A stretch of 64,000 nucleotides of DNA from an uncultured Aquimarina sp. (GTDB taxonomy: Bacteria > Bacteroidota > Bacteroidia > Flavobacteriales > Flavobacteriaceae): assembly GCA_947498595.1 (NCBI GenBank), contig CANMKX010000007.1, forward strand, positions 1 through 64,000, given 5' to 3'. The notes beneath the pieces were generated by a model, which was given only the letters and a program-made list of their open reading frames with translations, ran no database searches and had not been told where the DNA came from. This document shows, in pieces, positions 15,365 through 24,997 of this stretch (position 1 is the first letter of the stretch; each line of letters begins with the position of its first letter). Position numbers and translations under genes: made by a program.

Positions 15365-17800
15365 ATGACATTGTCTTTAAAGAAGAGTATTCCTCATATT
15401 CTTGTCTTACTAGGTTTTATTCTAGCATCTTTAGCATATTTTCATCCAGTTTTAAAAGGTGAAAAAATTGCGCAATCTGATATTGTACAATATAGAGGGA
15501 TGGCTAAACAACAAACTGATTTTAGAAATGACATTGGGGAGGATCCATACTGGGTTGACAATGCTTTTGGTGGAATGCCTACATATCAATTAGGAGCTCA
15601 ATACCCTCACAATTATATAAAAAAATTAGATCGTCTCATTCGGTTTTTACCTAGACCTGCAGATTATCTTTTTCTATACTTTATAGGTTTTTATATTTTA
15701 TTATTAGTTCTAAAAGTTGATTATCGCTTAGCTTTTATTGGAAGTTTGGCTTTTGGTTTTTCTACTTATTTTATCATAATATTAGGTGTTGGACATAATG
15801 CAAAAGCGCATGCTATTGGTTATATGCCTTTAGTTTTAAGTGGTATTATACTCACTTTTAGGAAAAAATACATTTGGGGAGGTATTCTTTTTACAATCTC
15901 CATGGCATTAGAAATTGTAGCTAATCATTTTCAGATGACATACTACTTATTACTTTTAGTAATTGTTTTAGGTATTGTATATTTAATTGAAGCATACAAA
16001 AATAAAGAGCTTACAGATTACTTTAAAGCTATCGGTATTATGGTAGTAGGTGTTCTTTTTGCTGTTATGCTTAATGCTACAAATTTATTAGCTACTCAAG
16101 AATATACTAAATATAGTACCAGAGGTGCAACAGAATTATCTATTAAACCAAATGGTTCTCCTAAACTATCCAAAGGTCTCGACTATAATTACATTACAGA
16201 ATATAGCTACGGTATTTTAGAAAGTTTGAATTTATTTATCCCTAGATTTATGGGTGGATCTAGTTCTGAAAAAATTGGAAAAGATTCAAATTTCTATAAA
16301 GGCCTTTTACAAGCAGGTGCTCCTGCAAGAGATGCAGCTTATTATGCTAATGGTGCTCCAACGTACTGGGGTGATCAAACATTTATAGGTGCTCCCGCAT
16401 ATATTGGAGCTATCGTTATTTTTATGTTTGTCCTAGGATTATTTTTGATTAAAGGACGATTGAAATATTGGCTTGTTGGAGGAACAGTACTTACCTTATT
16501 ATTATCATGGGGTAGAAATTTTGAATTTCTAACAACTTTTTTCATTAATTATGTTCCTTTATATAATAAATTCAGAGCTGTTTCATCTATTCAAGTTATT
16601 GTAGAATTATGTCTTCCTATTATTGGTATTGTTGGAATGCATAAGTTATTAAATTCGAACATTGCTAAGGATGAAAAAATAAAGGCATTAAAGTACTCTA
16701 CTGGTATTGTAGCTGGATTGGCTTTACTGTTTTTATTATTTAAAAATACTTTATTTAGTTTCTCTGGTCCTAATGATGCAAGACTTATTGATGCTTTTGG
16801 GGTTAAATTAATGAGAGCTTTAAAAGATGATCGTATTGCAATGTTTACTTCGGATACAATAAGATCTTTACTTTTGGTTCTTTTGGTAGCTGGTGCTTGC
16901 TGGTTCTATTTAAAGGAAAAATTAAAATCGACTTTTCTACTTATAATCTTAGGAGTTTTAATTCTATTTGATTTAGTCGTTGTTGATCGTAAATATGTAA
17001 ATAATGATAATTTCATTTCGGCAAGAGCTTATAAAACTCCATTTCCTGAAAATGCTGCCGATACCGAAATTTTAAAAGATAAAGATCATTATAGAGTTTT
17101 TGATTTAACTGTTGGGCCTTTTAACTCTGGTAGAGCTTCTTATTATCACAATGCATTAGGTGGTTATCATGCTGCTAAACTGGGAAGAATGCAAGATTTG
17201 TATGATTTTTATTTAGGAAAGAATAAGGTAGAGATTCTTAATATGATGAACGCTCGTTATATTATTACTCAAGATGAAGAAGGTGTTTATGCTCAAAAGA
17301 ATCCTTATGCTAATGGTAATGCTTGGTTTGTTCCTACAATAACTTGGGTAGCTACACAAAATGATGAGATTCTTAAATTAAAAGACTTAAAAACAAAAGG
17401 AAATGTTATTATTAATTCTAAATTTAAAAATGAAGTAACTTCTTCTTCTTTTACTGTTGACAGTCTTAGCACTATTACTTTAACAAAACATCTTCCTAAT
17501 CATCTAACTTATAACTCTAAAAACTCTAACGATGGCTTAGCTGTTTTCTCAGAAATATATTATAAAGATGGTTGGCAAGCTTATATTGATAATCAACCTG
17601 TAAATCATATTCAAGTTGATTATCTTTTAAGAGGATTATTAATTCCAGCTGGAGATCATGTAATAGAATTTAAATTTGATCCACAAGTTATTAAAACTGG
17701 TAGCAAAATTACTTTGATAGGTTCTATTCTTTTACTTCTCTTAATTTTTGCAGCATTGTATTTTGAGTTTAAAAAACGTAAAACCACAGACATAAATTAA
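15365..17800 (+). CDS. YfhO family multi-pass membrane protein
   Basis: The product is 811 aa from the ATG at 15365; a TTG start eight codons upstream is possible but less likely. It has about 12 hydrophobic segments in the first 550 residues, e.g. ILVLLGFILASLAYFHPVL, then a soluble C-terminal part and a last helix (SILLLLLIFAALYFEF). Conserved features of YfhO proteins are seen: DIVQYRGMAKQ near residue 40, DPYWVDNAFGGMPTYQ near 60, and FSEIYYKDGWQAYIDNQPV near 735. YfhO proteins are GT-C-like membrane proteins thought to move sugars from lipid carriers onto surface polymers. It sits with a GT4 glycosyltransferase and a flippase. The exact acceptor is unknown. Confidence 0.9.
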   Translation: MTLSLKKSIPHILVLLGFILASLAYFHPVLKGEKIAQSDIVQYRGMAKQQTDFRNDIGEDPYWVDNAFGGMPTYQLGAQYPHNYIKKLDRLIRFLPRPADYLFLYFIGFYILLLVLKVDYRLAFIGSLAFGFSTYFIIILGVGHNAKAHAIGYMPLVLSGIILTFRKKYIWGGILFTISMALEIVANHFQMTYYLLLLVIVLGIVYLIEAYKNKELTDYFKAIGIMVVGVLFAVMLNATNLLATQEYTKYSTRGATELSIKPNGSPKLSKGLDYNYITEYSYGILESLNLFIPRFMGGSSSEKIGKDSNFYKGLLQAGAPARDAAYYANGAPTYWGDQTFIGAPAYIGAIVIFMFVLGLFLIKGRLKYWLVGGTVLTLLLSWGRNFEFLTTFFINYVPLYNKFRAVSSIQVIVELCLPIIGIVGMHKLLNSNIAKDEKIKALKYSTGIVAGLALLFLLFKNTLFSFSGPNDARLIDAFGVKLMRALKDDRIAMFTSDTIRSLLLVLLVAGACWFYLKEKLKSTFLLIILGVLILFDLVVVDRKYVNNDNFISARAYKTPFPENAADTEILKDKDHYRVFDLTVGPFNSGRASYYHNALGGYHAAKLGRMQDLYDFYLGKNKVEILNMMNARYIITQDEEGVYAQKNPYANGNAWFVPTITWVATQNDEILKLKDLKTKGNVIINSKFKNEVTSSSFTVDSLSTITLTKHLPNHLTYNSKNSNDGLAVFSEIYYKDGWQAYIDNQPVNHIQVDYLLRGLLIPAGDHVIEFKFDPQVIKTGSKITLIGSILLLLLIFAALYFEFKKRKTTDIN

Positions 17801-17813
17801 AACCAAAAGGTTA

Positions 17814-19097
17814 GTGAAAAAAGTATTAATTGTAGCATATTATTGGCCTCCAGCTGGAGGTCCAGGTGTACAGCGGTGGCTAAAATTTGTAAAATATCTA
17901 AGGCATTATAATATAGAACCTGTTTTATACGTGCCTGAGAACCCTACATATCCTATTATAGATACTAGTTTCGAAAATGAAATTCCTGATGGAATTACAA
18001 TCTTAAAACAACCTATTTTTGAACCTTATAGGTTCGCGAGTTTTTTTTCAAAAAAAGAGACCAAAACAATAAGTTCTGGTATGATAGCAACCGAGAAAAA
18101 ACAATCTTTAATTCAACGAGTATTACTTTTTATACGCGGTAATTTCTTTATTCCAGATGCACGCGTTTTTTGGGTAAAACCTTCGATTAACTATCTACAA
18201 AAGTATTTAGTAGATCAAAACATTGATACTATTGTAACTACAGGACCACCTCATAGCATGCATTTGATAGGTCTGGGGCTTAAAAAAAAGCTTAATCTTA
18301 CATGGATTACAGATTTTAGAGATCCATGGACTACCATTGGTTATCATGATAAACTTAAATTAGGAAAACGAGCTAGTTTAAAACATCAAAAATTAGAAAA
18401 AGAAGTTTTAGAGAATACAGATCAAATCATTGTTACAAGTTTTACTACTCAAAAAGAATTTAAAGAACTTACTACACAACCTATAACGGTAATTACAAAC
18501 GGTTATGACACCGAAAATATCCAAAATATTGAATTAGATAGCGACTTTACTATTTCGCATATTGGTTCTTTATTATCTGGAAGGAATCCGTTATTATTAT
18601 GGAAGGTTTTTGCTGATTTAATCAAGGAAAACAAAGCTTTTTCAAAAGTTTTTAAACTACAGTTAGTAGGTGCCGTAAGTGATGATGTGTTAAGTACTAT
18701 TCATCAATCTGGTATTCATGAGCATTTAGAATTAATAGGTTATGTCCCTCATAGCAAAGCTATAGAACTACAAAAAAAATCACAGCTGTTATTATTAATT
18801 GAAATAAACCGTGAAGAGACTAAATGTATTATTCCAGGTAAATTATTTGAATACATGGCTTCAAGTCGCCCTATCCTAGCGATTGGCCCTGAAGGAGCTG
18901 ATATTTTTAAAATAATAAAAGATACTAATACCGGAACTTGTCATAGGCATACCGATTACGATTCATTAAAAAAAGTTATTTTAGTTCATTTTGAGAATTA
19001 TCAAAAAAAACAATTACACGTTAACTCTAATAATATTGAACAATATAGTCGAAAAGAATTAACTAAAAAGTTGTCTTCTCTTTTACTTAAAATATAA
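17814..19097 (+). CDS. Family 4 glycosyltransferase
   Basis: The 427-aa protein starts with GTG at 17814, 13 bp after the YfhO stop. GT-B features are present: an N-terminal KVLIVAYYWPPAGGPGVQRWLKFVKYL (GGPG donor/acceptor loop), TDFRDPW near residue 170, TNGYD near 230, HIGSLLSGRNPLLLWKVF as the start of the second Rossmann half, and the C-terminal CIIPGKLFEYMASSRPILAIG with the EYM...E-type donor site. It should transfer a sugar from a nucleotide donor to a lipid-linked or peptidoglycan-independent surface glycan at the inner face of the membrane. The next gene encodes a flippase four bases downstream. Confidence 0.9.
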   Translation: MKKVLIVAYYWPPAGGPGVQRWLKFVKYLRHYNIEPVLYVPENPTYPIIDTSFENEIPDGITILKQPIFEPYRFASFFSKKETKTISSGMIATEKKQSLIQRVLLFIRGNFFIPDARVFWVKPSINYLQKYLVDQNIDTIVTTGPPHSMHLIGLGLKKKLNLTWITDFRDPWTTIGYHDKLKLGKRASLKHQKLEKEVLENTDQIIVTSFTTQKEFKELTTQPITVITNGYDTENIQNIELDSDFTISHIGSLLSGRNPLLLWKVFADLIKENKAFSKVFKLQLVGAVSDDVLSTIHQSGIHEHLELIGYVPHSKAIELQKKSQLLLLIEINREETKCIIPGKLFEYMASSRPILAIGPEGADIFKIIKDTNTGTCHRHTDYDSLKKVILVHFENYQKKQLHVNSNNIEQYSRKELTKKLSSLLLKI

Positions 19098-19101
19098 TGA
19101 T

Positions 19102-20583
19102 ATGGGACGCGTAATTAAACAATCTATCGCTAATATGCTAACTACCTATTTGGGTTTTGGTATTGGCGCTATAAACACCTTGTTTATATATACTCGTTTT
19201 TTATCTAAAGATTATAATGGTCTTATCTCCTTTTTATTATCTACCTCCAATTTAATATGGCCATTAATGGCTTTTGGAATGCATAATACTTTGGTCAAAT
19301 TTTATTCATCATATAGTAATAAAAATGAGCAAGACAAATTTGTAAGTATGCTATTTTTATTTCCGATTTTAGTTTCTATTATATTAGGAACAATCGGCTA
19401 CTTAGGTTATGAATTTATTCTAAGTTATTTTGATAGCGGTAAAGTATCTGACCAAAAACTAATTTCTTCTTATGGTGGTTTGATATATGTTATTGCCTTT
19501 TCTATGACATATTTTGAAATATTTTTCTCTTGGACCAAAGTTCAATTAAAAAGTGTCTTCGGAAACTTCATGAAAGAAGTATTTCAACGTATTGGCGCTT
19601 CAATTTTATTAGTATTTGTATACCTAAAATGGATTGATATTCCTTCATTTATATATGGACTAGTTGGGTTGTATTGTATTAGAGTTATCATATTAGGTAT
19701 TTATGCTTTAAACTTGCAGTCTTTCCAATTTAAGTTTGAGTTTCCTACAAATTATTTAACTGTATTTAAATACTCTTCATTGATTCTTATTGCTGGTTCT
19801 GTAGCTGTTATATTAATTGATCTTGATAAAATCATGATTAAGAAATATTTACCCATTGGAGAGGTTATGGTGTATAGTTTAGGAGTATACATCGCTAGTG
19901 TTATTGCCGTACCATCTAGGGCCATGCATCAAATTACATATCCACTAACTGCAAAATTACTCAATGAAAAAAATAAAATTGATTTGTATAAATTATACAA
20001 GAGCAGTTCTCTAAATTTATTAATAATAAGTGGTTTTGTTTTTATTTTAATTCTCTGTAATGTCAAAGAATTGTATCATTTAATTCCTGATGAATACAGT
20101 TTGTATATAGGTGTTATTTTATTAATTGCAATAGCCAAATTATATGATAATGCTCTAGGGAATACTAATGCTATTTTATACAATTCTGACTATTATAGAA
20201 CTGTACTAATCATGGGCGTTTTTTTAGCTTTATTAGCTTATATTCTAAATCTAATTTTCATTCCTATTTATGGAATTAATGGAGCTGCAATTGCGACTTT
20301 TATAGCTATCTTTTTTTATAATACACTGAAAATTTTATTTGTTAAACTAAAATTTAAAATCCAGCCATTTACTTCAAAAACACTTATCGTTACTTTAGTT
20401 ATATTTCTTTTTATTCTTCTATTTTATTTTTGGGACTTTGATTTAGAGTATTCGATTCTAAATATTGCTTTAAAAAGTATTCTTATAGGTTTCTTATATG
20501 GAGTTGTTATATATTATAGCAAACTATCTAGTGAAATCAATGCTATAGTAAAAAAACTTCCAATTCTTAAAAAAATACTATAA
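19102..20583 (+). CDS. Wzx-like polysaccharide flippase (MOP superfamily)
   Basis: The 493-aa protein has about 14 hydrophobic segments and the typical MATE/MOP start (VIKQSIANMLTTYLGFGIGAINTLFIYTRFL). Later comes IDLDKIMIKKYLPIGEVMVYSLGVYIAS, the pattern of the flippase core, and a C-terminal GINGAAIATFIAIFFYNTLKI. Members move undecaprenyl-linked oligosaccharides across the inner membrane. It is the last gene of the DUF4834-YfhO-GT4 operon, with a hairpin after it at 20586. Together these genes would build and export a small surface glycan. No polymerase or sugar-nucleotide genes are present. Confidence 0.9.
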   Translation: MGRVIKQSIANMLTTYLGFGIGAINTLFIYTRFLSKDYNGLISFLLSTSNLIWPLMAFGMHNTLVKFYSSYSNKNEQDKFVSMLFLFPILVSIILGTIGYLGYEFILSYFDSGKVSDQKLISSYGGLIYVIAFSMTYFEIFFSWTKVQLKSVFGNFMKEVFQRIGASILLVFVYLKWIDIPSFIYGLVGLYCIRVIILGIYALNLQSFQFKFEFPTNYLTVFKYSSLILIAGSVAVILIDLDKIMIKKYLPIGEVMVYSLGVYIASVIAVPSRAMHQITYPLTAKLLNEKNKIDLYKLYKSSSLNLLIISGFVFILILCNVKELYHLIPDEYSLYIGVILLIAIAKLYDNALGNTNAILYNSDYYRTVLIMGVFLALLAYILNLIFIPIYGINGAAIATFIAIFFYNTLKILFVKLKFKIQPFTSKTLIVTLVIFLFILLFYFWDFDLEYSILNIALKSILIGFLYGVVIYYSKLSSEINAIVKKLPILKKIL

Positions 20584-20585
20584 CG

Positions 20586-20629
20586 AGAAAATCCTCAAGG
20601 TGCAAATGCATTCATCTTAAGGATTTTCT
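20586..20629. terminator. Terminator between convergent genes
   Basis: A 14-bp stem (20586-20599 with 20616-20629) with one mismatch and a 16-base loop lies between the flippase and the minus gene ending at 20660. Confidence 0.65.
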
Positions 20630-20659
20630 AAACTAACCAACCAAAAAAATATTTTTATT

Positions 20660-21793
20660 TTAATATCTTGTTCTACTTCTATTTTTTGAATTATTCGTAC
20701 TTACTGCTCTTTTCTGAGTAGTTTTTGCTCTAGATCTACTTTCACTTCTAACATTTGCTGTTCTAGATCTATTTGTTGTACTACTGTTTCTATTAGTATA
20801 ACGATTATTATTACGTGTTGTTACATTATTTCTACTTCTAGAATCATTTTTCTGTACTCTTGTTCTATTATTCGTTCTATTTGTAGTAGTACGCGTTCTT
20901 GTATTTGATTGTCTTGAACGATTGTTATAATTATTAGATCTTGGGTTTTCTACTCTTTCTGTTCTTGATCTATTATTATTTGTAACTCTTGTTCTAGACC
21001 TTGTATTAGTTGTAGTATATCTACTTCTATTTTGATCATTGGTTCTATGTATCGTAGCACGTCTATCTCGCGTTCTATAAGATGTATTTACGACACTATT
21101 AGATCTATTACCATAATGATATGTTCTTACTCGTTGATTTGGTCTATAATAATTACGGCTTCTATAAGGTCTTTTATAATAGCCATCATAATAGCAATCG
21201 TTTCTATAAGTTCTATATGAATATCTATATGGTGAATAATATCTTCTATATGGTCTATTATAAACTACACATCTATATGCAACTGGTGCTGAAAAATACC
21301 TGTGATATGGTCTATATACATAACGACGATTATAATTATTAATATATCCCGTACAGTTTACAAATCCACCGTAATTATTATAATGTACATATAGTCCTCC
21401 TACTCTTGCTACACGTCCATATCTATTGTAACTTACATAAACGTCTCCTGCTTGAACGATTCTACCATAATGATCATAAAATACAGGTGTATTTTCTATT
21501 TGGATTACGGCACCATAATCATCATATTGAACATAGGTATCGTAATTATATCCTGAATTAAAACTTATATTTATTCCTGGAGCATTTACATTGATATCAA
21601 GTGATGGCGCATCATAATAAAAATCAAATTGTCCATCTGCATATATAGAAAATTCTATTCCATTTTCATTAAAAATAAATGATTTCCCATAATTATATGC
21701 TGTAGTTGTTTTAGTCGCAGTTGTATTTATTACTTCTGCACTAGTTATCATTGATAACAATAAAGCTGTAAATAGTAAAACAATTTTTTTCAT
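20660..21793 (-). CDS. Secreted protein with Tyr-rich middle and Arg/Asn/Thr-rich tail
   Basis: The 377-aa product has a signal peptide (MKKIVLLFTALLLSMITSAE). About residues 35-150 contain short repeated units ending in YG with the pattern (Y/H)DxYGRIVxAGDVYVxYNRYGR. The stretch 155-215 is Tyr/Arg-rich (YRPYHRYF, YRRYYSPYRYSYRTYR). The last 165 residues are almost only Arg, Asn, Thr and Ser (e.g. NTRTRTTTNRTNNRTR). The tail is low-complexity, very basic and presumably disordered. The protein may bind nucleic acid, acidic polysaccharide or the cell surface, but that is inference from charge alone. No family recognised. The gene is probably single, between two terminators. Confidence 0.8.
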   Translation of the reverse strand: MKKIVLLFTALLLSMITSAEVINTTATKTTTAYNYGKSFIFNENGIEFSIYADGQFDFYYDAPSLDINVNAPGINISFNSGYNYDTYVQYDDYGAVIQIENTPVFYDHYGRIVQAGDVYVSYNRYGRVARVGGLYVHYNNYGGFVNCTGYINNYNRRYVYRPYHRYFSAPVAYRCVVYNRPYRRYYSPYRYSYRTYRNDCYYDGYYKRPYRSRNYYRPNQRVRTYHYGNRSNSVVNTSYRTRDRRATIHRTNDQNRSRYTTTNTRSRTRVTNNNRSRTERVENPRSNNYNNRSRQSNTRTRTTTNRTNNRTRVQKNDSRSRNNVTTRNNNRYTNRNSSTTNRSRTANVRSESRSRAKTTQKRAVSTNNSKNRSRTRY

Positions 21794-21924
21794 AATCTTC
21801 GATTTTAATAATGAGTAATGTCTTCAAGCATTGGATGATCATTTGCTCACTTGTTTAAAATCAAACAACGTGCCAAAACTAGAAAAGCAACATTACCCAT
21901 TAATTATCAATACTTTAAAACAAA

Positions 21925-21956
21925 AAAAGAGCTCCCTAAAATAGAGGCTCTTTTTA
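21925..21956 (-). terminator. Intrinsic terminator after the endonuclease I gene
   Basis: AAAAAGAGC and GCTCTTTTT form a 9-bp stem with a 14-base loop. On the minus strand it ends in a run of T. It lies 20 bp past the stop at 21977. Confidence 0.7.
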
Positions 21957-21976
21957 TAATAAATAAAATATTTTAC

Positions 21977-23044
21977 TTAGTTTGCTCTCGCAGTCTTAAC
22001 AATTTTAATAGTTTTCATACTATTTTCTGTTTTCATATGAACAAAATATAATCCATCTTGTTTATCTGATAAATCCACTACATCATTAGATGTTGTAGTT
22101 ATAACTTCCTGTCCTGATGTATTGTATACAGTGTATTCAAAAATTCTATTTTCAGGATTGCTAATTTGAACATAATCTGACGTTTGTGTAGGATATAAAT
22201 CTAATTGAGTCAAAGAAAAATCTTCTGTAGACAAAGTATTCCAACGATCTTCTGCACTTGGTCCATTCCATATAATTGTTGCTAAATATGGATTATCAAT
22301 AAATGGATTTCTATTACCTTGAATATTCTCAAGTACAACATTACGATTCAATTCGTATTCAGATACAGGATCTTCTTCATTCCATTCTAAAAAGATATTA
22401 GGCATATCTCCATTAGGTGAATATGTTGTTTCACCTATTCCAATATCTGTAGAAGCACATCTTGAAGGATATCTCAAATACATATACATAATAATTCTTG
22501 CTACATCACCTTTCCATTCATCTCCTGGGTAAAAATTACCATTAGCAGTAATAGTTGCATTTCCAGAACCATCTTCATATGCACGATTACTTCTTGAACT
22601 ATTCATTTGTCCGTCACATGCTCTTAGATTATGTGCATCTGTACCTGCTCCTGGATCACTAGTACTTAAAGGAGGTGTTGCTAATGATTTAGCAAAAACA
22701 TGCTCTCTATTCCATAATCCAACACAAGATGAAGAATGACATGAATCATCCTTACTTCTTACTCTATCATTTTTAGTCACGGCATCACTATCGTCGAATC
22801 CATAAAATAATAAAACATTACTTGCGTTATCTGGATCTAAATCTGATAATTTTAATGCATCCCAAACATCTGTAGAAGATGATGTATAAGGGATCTCGGT
22901 TGTATGCGTATTAATTATTAATGTCGAAATTTGATTTTTCAAATTATCGCCTGTCTGGTTAAAATCAATACTAGAATAATAAGCTGGTATTTGTGCAAAA
23001 GCACAAAATGGTAGTAATAATAAAAATAGTAATTTTCTTTTCAT
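21977..23044 (-). CDS. Secreted endonuclease I family nuclease with T9SS sorting domain
   Basis: The 355-aa product has a signal peptide (MKRKLLFLLLLPFCAFAQ). The nuclease core of the EndA/NucM type follows: LWNREHVFAKSLA (about residues 110-122, with the catalytic His region), TDAHNLRACDGQMNSSRSNR (about 137-156), and GDEWKGDVARIIMYMYLRYP (about 172-191). The last 75 residues (LDLYPTQTSDYVQISNPENR... to YFVHMKTENSMKTIKIVK) form a type A C-terminal sorting domain for type IX secretion. The enzyme is therefore exported and cell-surface bound or released, degrading extracellular DNA/RNA for phosphate or biofilm turnover. The family is clear; the physiological role is inference. A stand-alone gene. 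Confidence 0.93.
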   Translation of the reverse strand: MKRKLLFLLLLPFCAFAQIPAYYSSIDFNQTGDNLKNQISTLIINTHTTEIPYTSSSTDVWDALKLSDLDPDNASNVLLFYGFDDSDAVTKNDRVRSKDDSCHSSSCVGLWNREHVFAKSLATPPLSTSDPGAGTDAHNLRACDGQMNSSRSNRAYEDGSGNATITANGNFYPGDEWKGDVARIIMYMYLRYPSRCASTDIGIGETTYSPNGDMPNIFLEWNEEDPVSEYELNRNVVLENIQGNRNPFIDNPYLATIIWNGPSAEDRWNTLSTEDFSLTQLDLYPTQTSDYVQISNPENRIFEYTVYNTSGQEVITTTSNDVVDLSDKQDGLYFVHMKTENSMKTIKIVKTARAN

Positions 23045-23131
23045 GAGTTTGTGGGTATATTTTTTTTATGCCGGCAAATATCAATATATTTTTAAGAACC
23101 AACATGTTGTATGTGTTAAATTTGACATAAT

Positions 23132-23166
23132 AAAAAAGGAGTTTCATCAAATGAAACTCCTTTTTT
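23132..23166 (-). terminator. Intrinsic terminator after the amidohydrolase gene
   Basis: A perfect 16-bp stem (23132-23147 with 23151-23166) with a 3-base loop lies just past the minus-strand stop at 23188. Confidence 0.85.
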
Positions 23167-23187
23167 CGTATATTAATAGGTTATTTT

Positions 23188-24282
23188 TTATTCTGGAAAT
23201 AAATTTTTATCGATATTAGGTATTATTTTTAGTGCATTTTTATAATATATTTTCTTTAAAACTTCATCACTTAAATCGAGTCCATACATTTTCCAATATG
23301 CATGGTACTTTTTATAATATGGAAAGTATTCATCATTTGATTCTAACACTCTAAAATATGTGTAATATTCTTTAGGTTTCCATGAATCTTTACCAAACAT
23401 AACTCGATCTTGGTATTTTGTTAAAAAAGCTTTAGCGTTTCTTGGCTGTCTTCCCAACTCTGCTATTACAGCTCCTATTTCTGTATACATATTAGGCATT
23501 TCGTCCATGAGTGCTCCTAGTTTCTTTAAATTATTGCCAAACCACCCCAAATGTGCATTGATAAATTTTGTGTTTTTATGTCTTTTAAAAATAGTATGTT
23601 GTTCTGCTATAATTGTTTCCCACGAGCCCGTTATTTCGTTTTCTCTTTTTCTCCTCGGTCTTAATTTTAATTCCAACCATCGTTCGTTTTTATCATCATG
23701 TGCATCCCAAAATGGTTTTGGATCAGCAGCATGAATCAGTACAGGAATTCCAAGTTCTCCACATTTTTCCCAAACTGGACCAATTCGAGGATCACTAATT
23801 TTTATACGATTCCCTTTATTATCTTTAGTATCCATTCCTTGATTCTTGTATATTTTAAGCCCATTAGCCCCCATTGCAACATCTTTTTCTATTTGGGCTA
23901 CTGTTTTTGCTGTCCAACCTTCATCATCGATTCCATTAAGGTCTATATTGGTAAAAACTATAAAACGATTAGGAGCAGTTTTGTTAACATTATTAATAGC
24001 TCCTTTCAAATGCTTTTCTGATCCTCTCCCTCTTCCAGACAGGTTTACCATAACTTTCATATTAAGTTTATCCATTTCGGAAACTAATTCTTTTAAATCT
24101 TGTGAAGGCATCCTATACTGATGATTATGAACATCTATAAAAGGATATTTAGCTTTGGTTATTATTGTTTCTGGAACTACTAATGTTGATGGAGGATTGT
24201 ACTTTTCAAAATCCATTTTCTGACTTACAGAAATTATAGGTATCAAATATGTAAAAAGGACTAATATCTGTTTAATTTTCAT
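23188..24282 (-). CDS. Secreted amidohydrolase family protein
   Basis: I start at the ATG at 24282, which gives 364 aa with a signal peptide (MKIKQILVLFTYLIPIISVS); an ATG 14 codons earlier lacks that pattern. FIDVHNHQYRMP (about residues 46-57) carries the HxH metal site of the first TIM-barrel strand. IPVLIHAADPKPFWD (about 179-193) and TKFINAHLGWFGN (about 239-251) carry the later His ligands, and VMFGKDSWKPKEYY (about 297-310) the C-terminal Asp region. This is the amidohydrolase-2 (ACMSD-like) pattern, so a metal-dependent hydrolase or decarboxylase acting on a cyclic or carboxylated substrate in the periplasm is likely. The substrate is unknown. Stand-alone gene. Confidence 0.85.
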   Translation of the reverse strand: MKIKQILVLFTYLIPIISVSQKMDFEKYNPPSTLVVPETIITKAKYPFIDVHNHQYRMPSQDLKELVSEMDKLNMKVMVNLSGRGRGSEKHLKGAINNVNKTAPNRFIVFTNIDLNGIDDEGWTAKTVAQIEKDVAMGANGLKIYKNQGMDTKDNKGNRIKISDPRIGPVWEKCGELGIPVLIHAADPKPFWDAHDDKNERWLELKLRPRRKRENEITGSWETIIAEQHTIFKRHKNTKFINAHLGWFGNNLKKLGALMDEMPNMYTEIGAVIAELGRQPRNAKAFLTKYQDRVMFGKDSWKPKEYYTYFRVLESNDEYFPYYKKYHAYWKMYGLDLSDEVLKKIYYKNALKIIPNIDKNLFPE

Positions 24283-24604
24283 CTGTTGCTTTTTGAAATT
24301 AAATATAGAATAATCCTTTAGCATCTAATAAATCTTAACATTTATTTGATCTATTATTTTATTCAAAAAAACACTATAAACATCAAAGGCGCAGAGATCG
24401 ATTGTCTCTATGCCTTACAATAATAAAATCATCTATTTTATGAAAATTTACAATGATAGAATTATATCTAAAATATAAAAAAATTATTCTATTTAAATAA
24501 TATTCAATAAACATACCTTTTAATAGAATCTCAAACAAAAAAGGTTCTAAAATCGAGAATTAATCTTGTTTTTAGAACCTTTTCAAATAATCTATAGCTT
24601 ACTA
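24283..24604. other. Gene-free stretch with terminator and small hairpin
   Basis: This 322-bp stretch has no credible coding frame. At 24386-24415 an imperfect hairpin (AAGGC..AGAGA with TCTCT..GCCTT) is present; it is followed by no T run. At 24539-24585 there is the terminator of the ytxJ gene, listed separately. I see nothing else. Confidence 0.6.
24539..24585 (-). terminator. Intrinsic terminator after ytxJ
   Basis: A 14-bp stem (24539-24552 with 24570-24583) with a 17-base loop. The minus strand continues with a T run. Confidence 0.8.
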
Positions 24605-24997
24605 TTACACTAATTGATCTAATACTCTTGGATTAATAGCACCATGTGAAGCATGATGTACTACTTTTCCATTTTTAATAACAATAAATTGTGGTGATTC
24701 ATGAAAAACTTGAAACTTTGCAGAAATCTCGCTTGATATATCTCTATGATTCAAAAGATCTAAATAATATAAATCAACATCATCTCCAGTAACATTAAAA
24801 TTATTTTCAAATTGCTTAATTACCATACGGCTAATTCCACAGCGGGTTGAATGCTTAAATATTGCTTGTGTCTTACCAGAAGAAGCTTTAGCAATATCAT
24901 TTAATTGTTTTACAGAAGTAAGTTCTTGCCATGGCAAAGCTTGTTTCTCTTCTTTTGCTTCTTTATCTGCACCAAAAATTTTATTTAAAATTCCCAT
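24605..24997 (-). CDS. ytxJ: Bacillithiol system redox-active protein YtxJ
   Basis: The 130-aa thioredoxin-like monothiol protein has the active site HSTRCGIS (about residues 49-56), with the single Cys before the usual second Cys position. VDLYYLDLLNHRDIS and ESPQFIVIKNGKVVHHASHGAI follow, containing the cis-Pro strand. Proteins of this type act as bacilliredoxin-like partners that remove bacillithiol from modified proteins in the cytosol. Bacteroidota are known to make bacillithiol, which fits the lineage. No bsh genes are in this window. The gene is monocistronic, with a terminator at 24539. Confidence 0.9.
   Translation of the reverse strand: MGILNKIFGADKEAKEEKQALPWQELTSVKQLNDIAKASSGKTQAIFKHSTRCGISRMVIKQFENNFNVTGDDVDLYYLDLLNHRDISSEISAKFQVFHESPQFIVIKNGKVVHHASHGAINPRVLDQLV

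Noticed and set aside
21032-21342. Plus-strand frames opposite the Arg-rich secreted protein
   Set aside because: Ile/Ser/Tyr-rich mirror images of Arg/Tyr codon repeats; no coding features.
24386-24415. Small hairpin as a non-coding RNA
   Set aside because: Two short stems with a 2x2 internal loop, no T run and no promoter; too weak to name.
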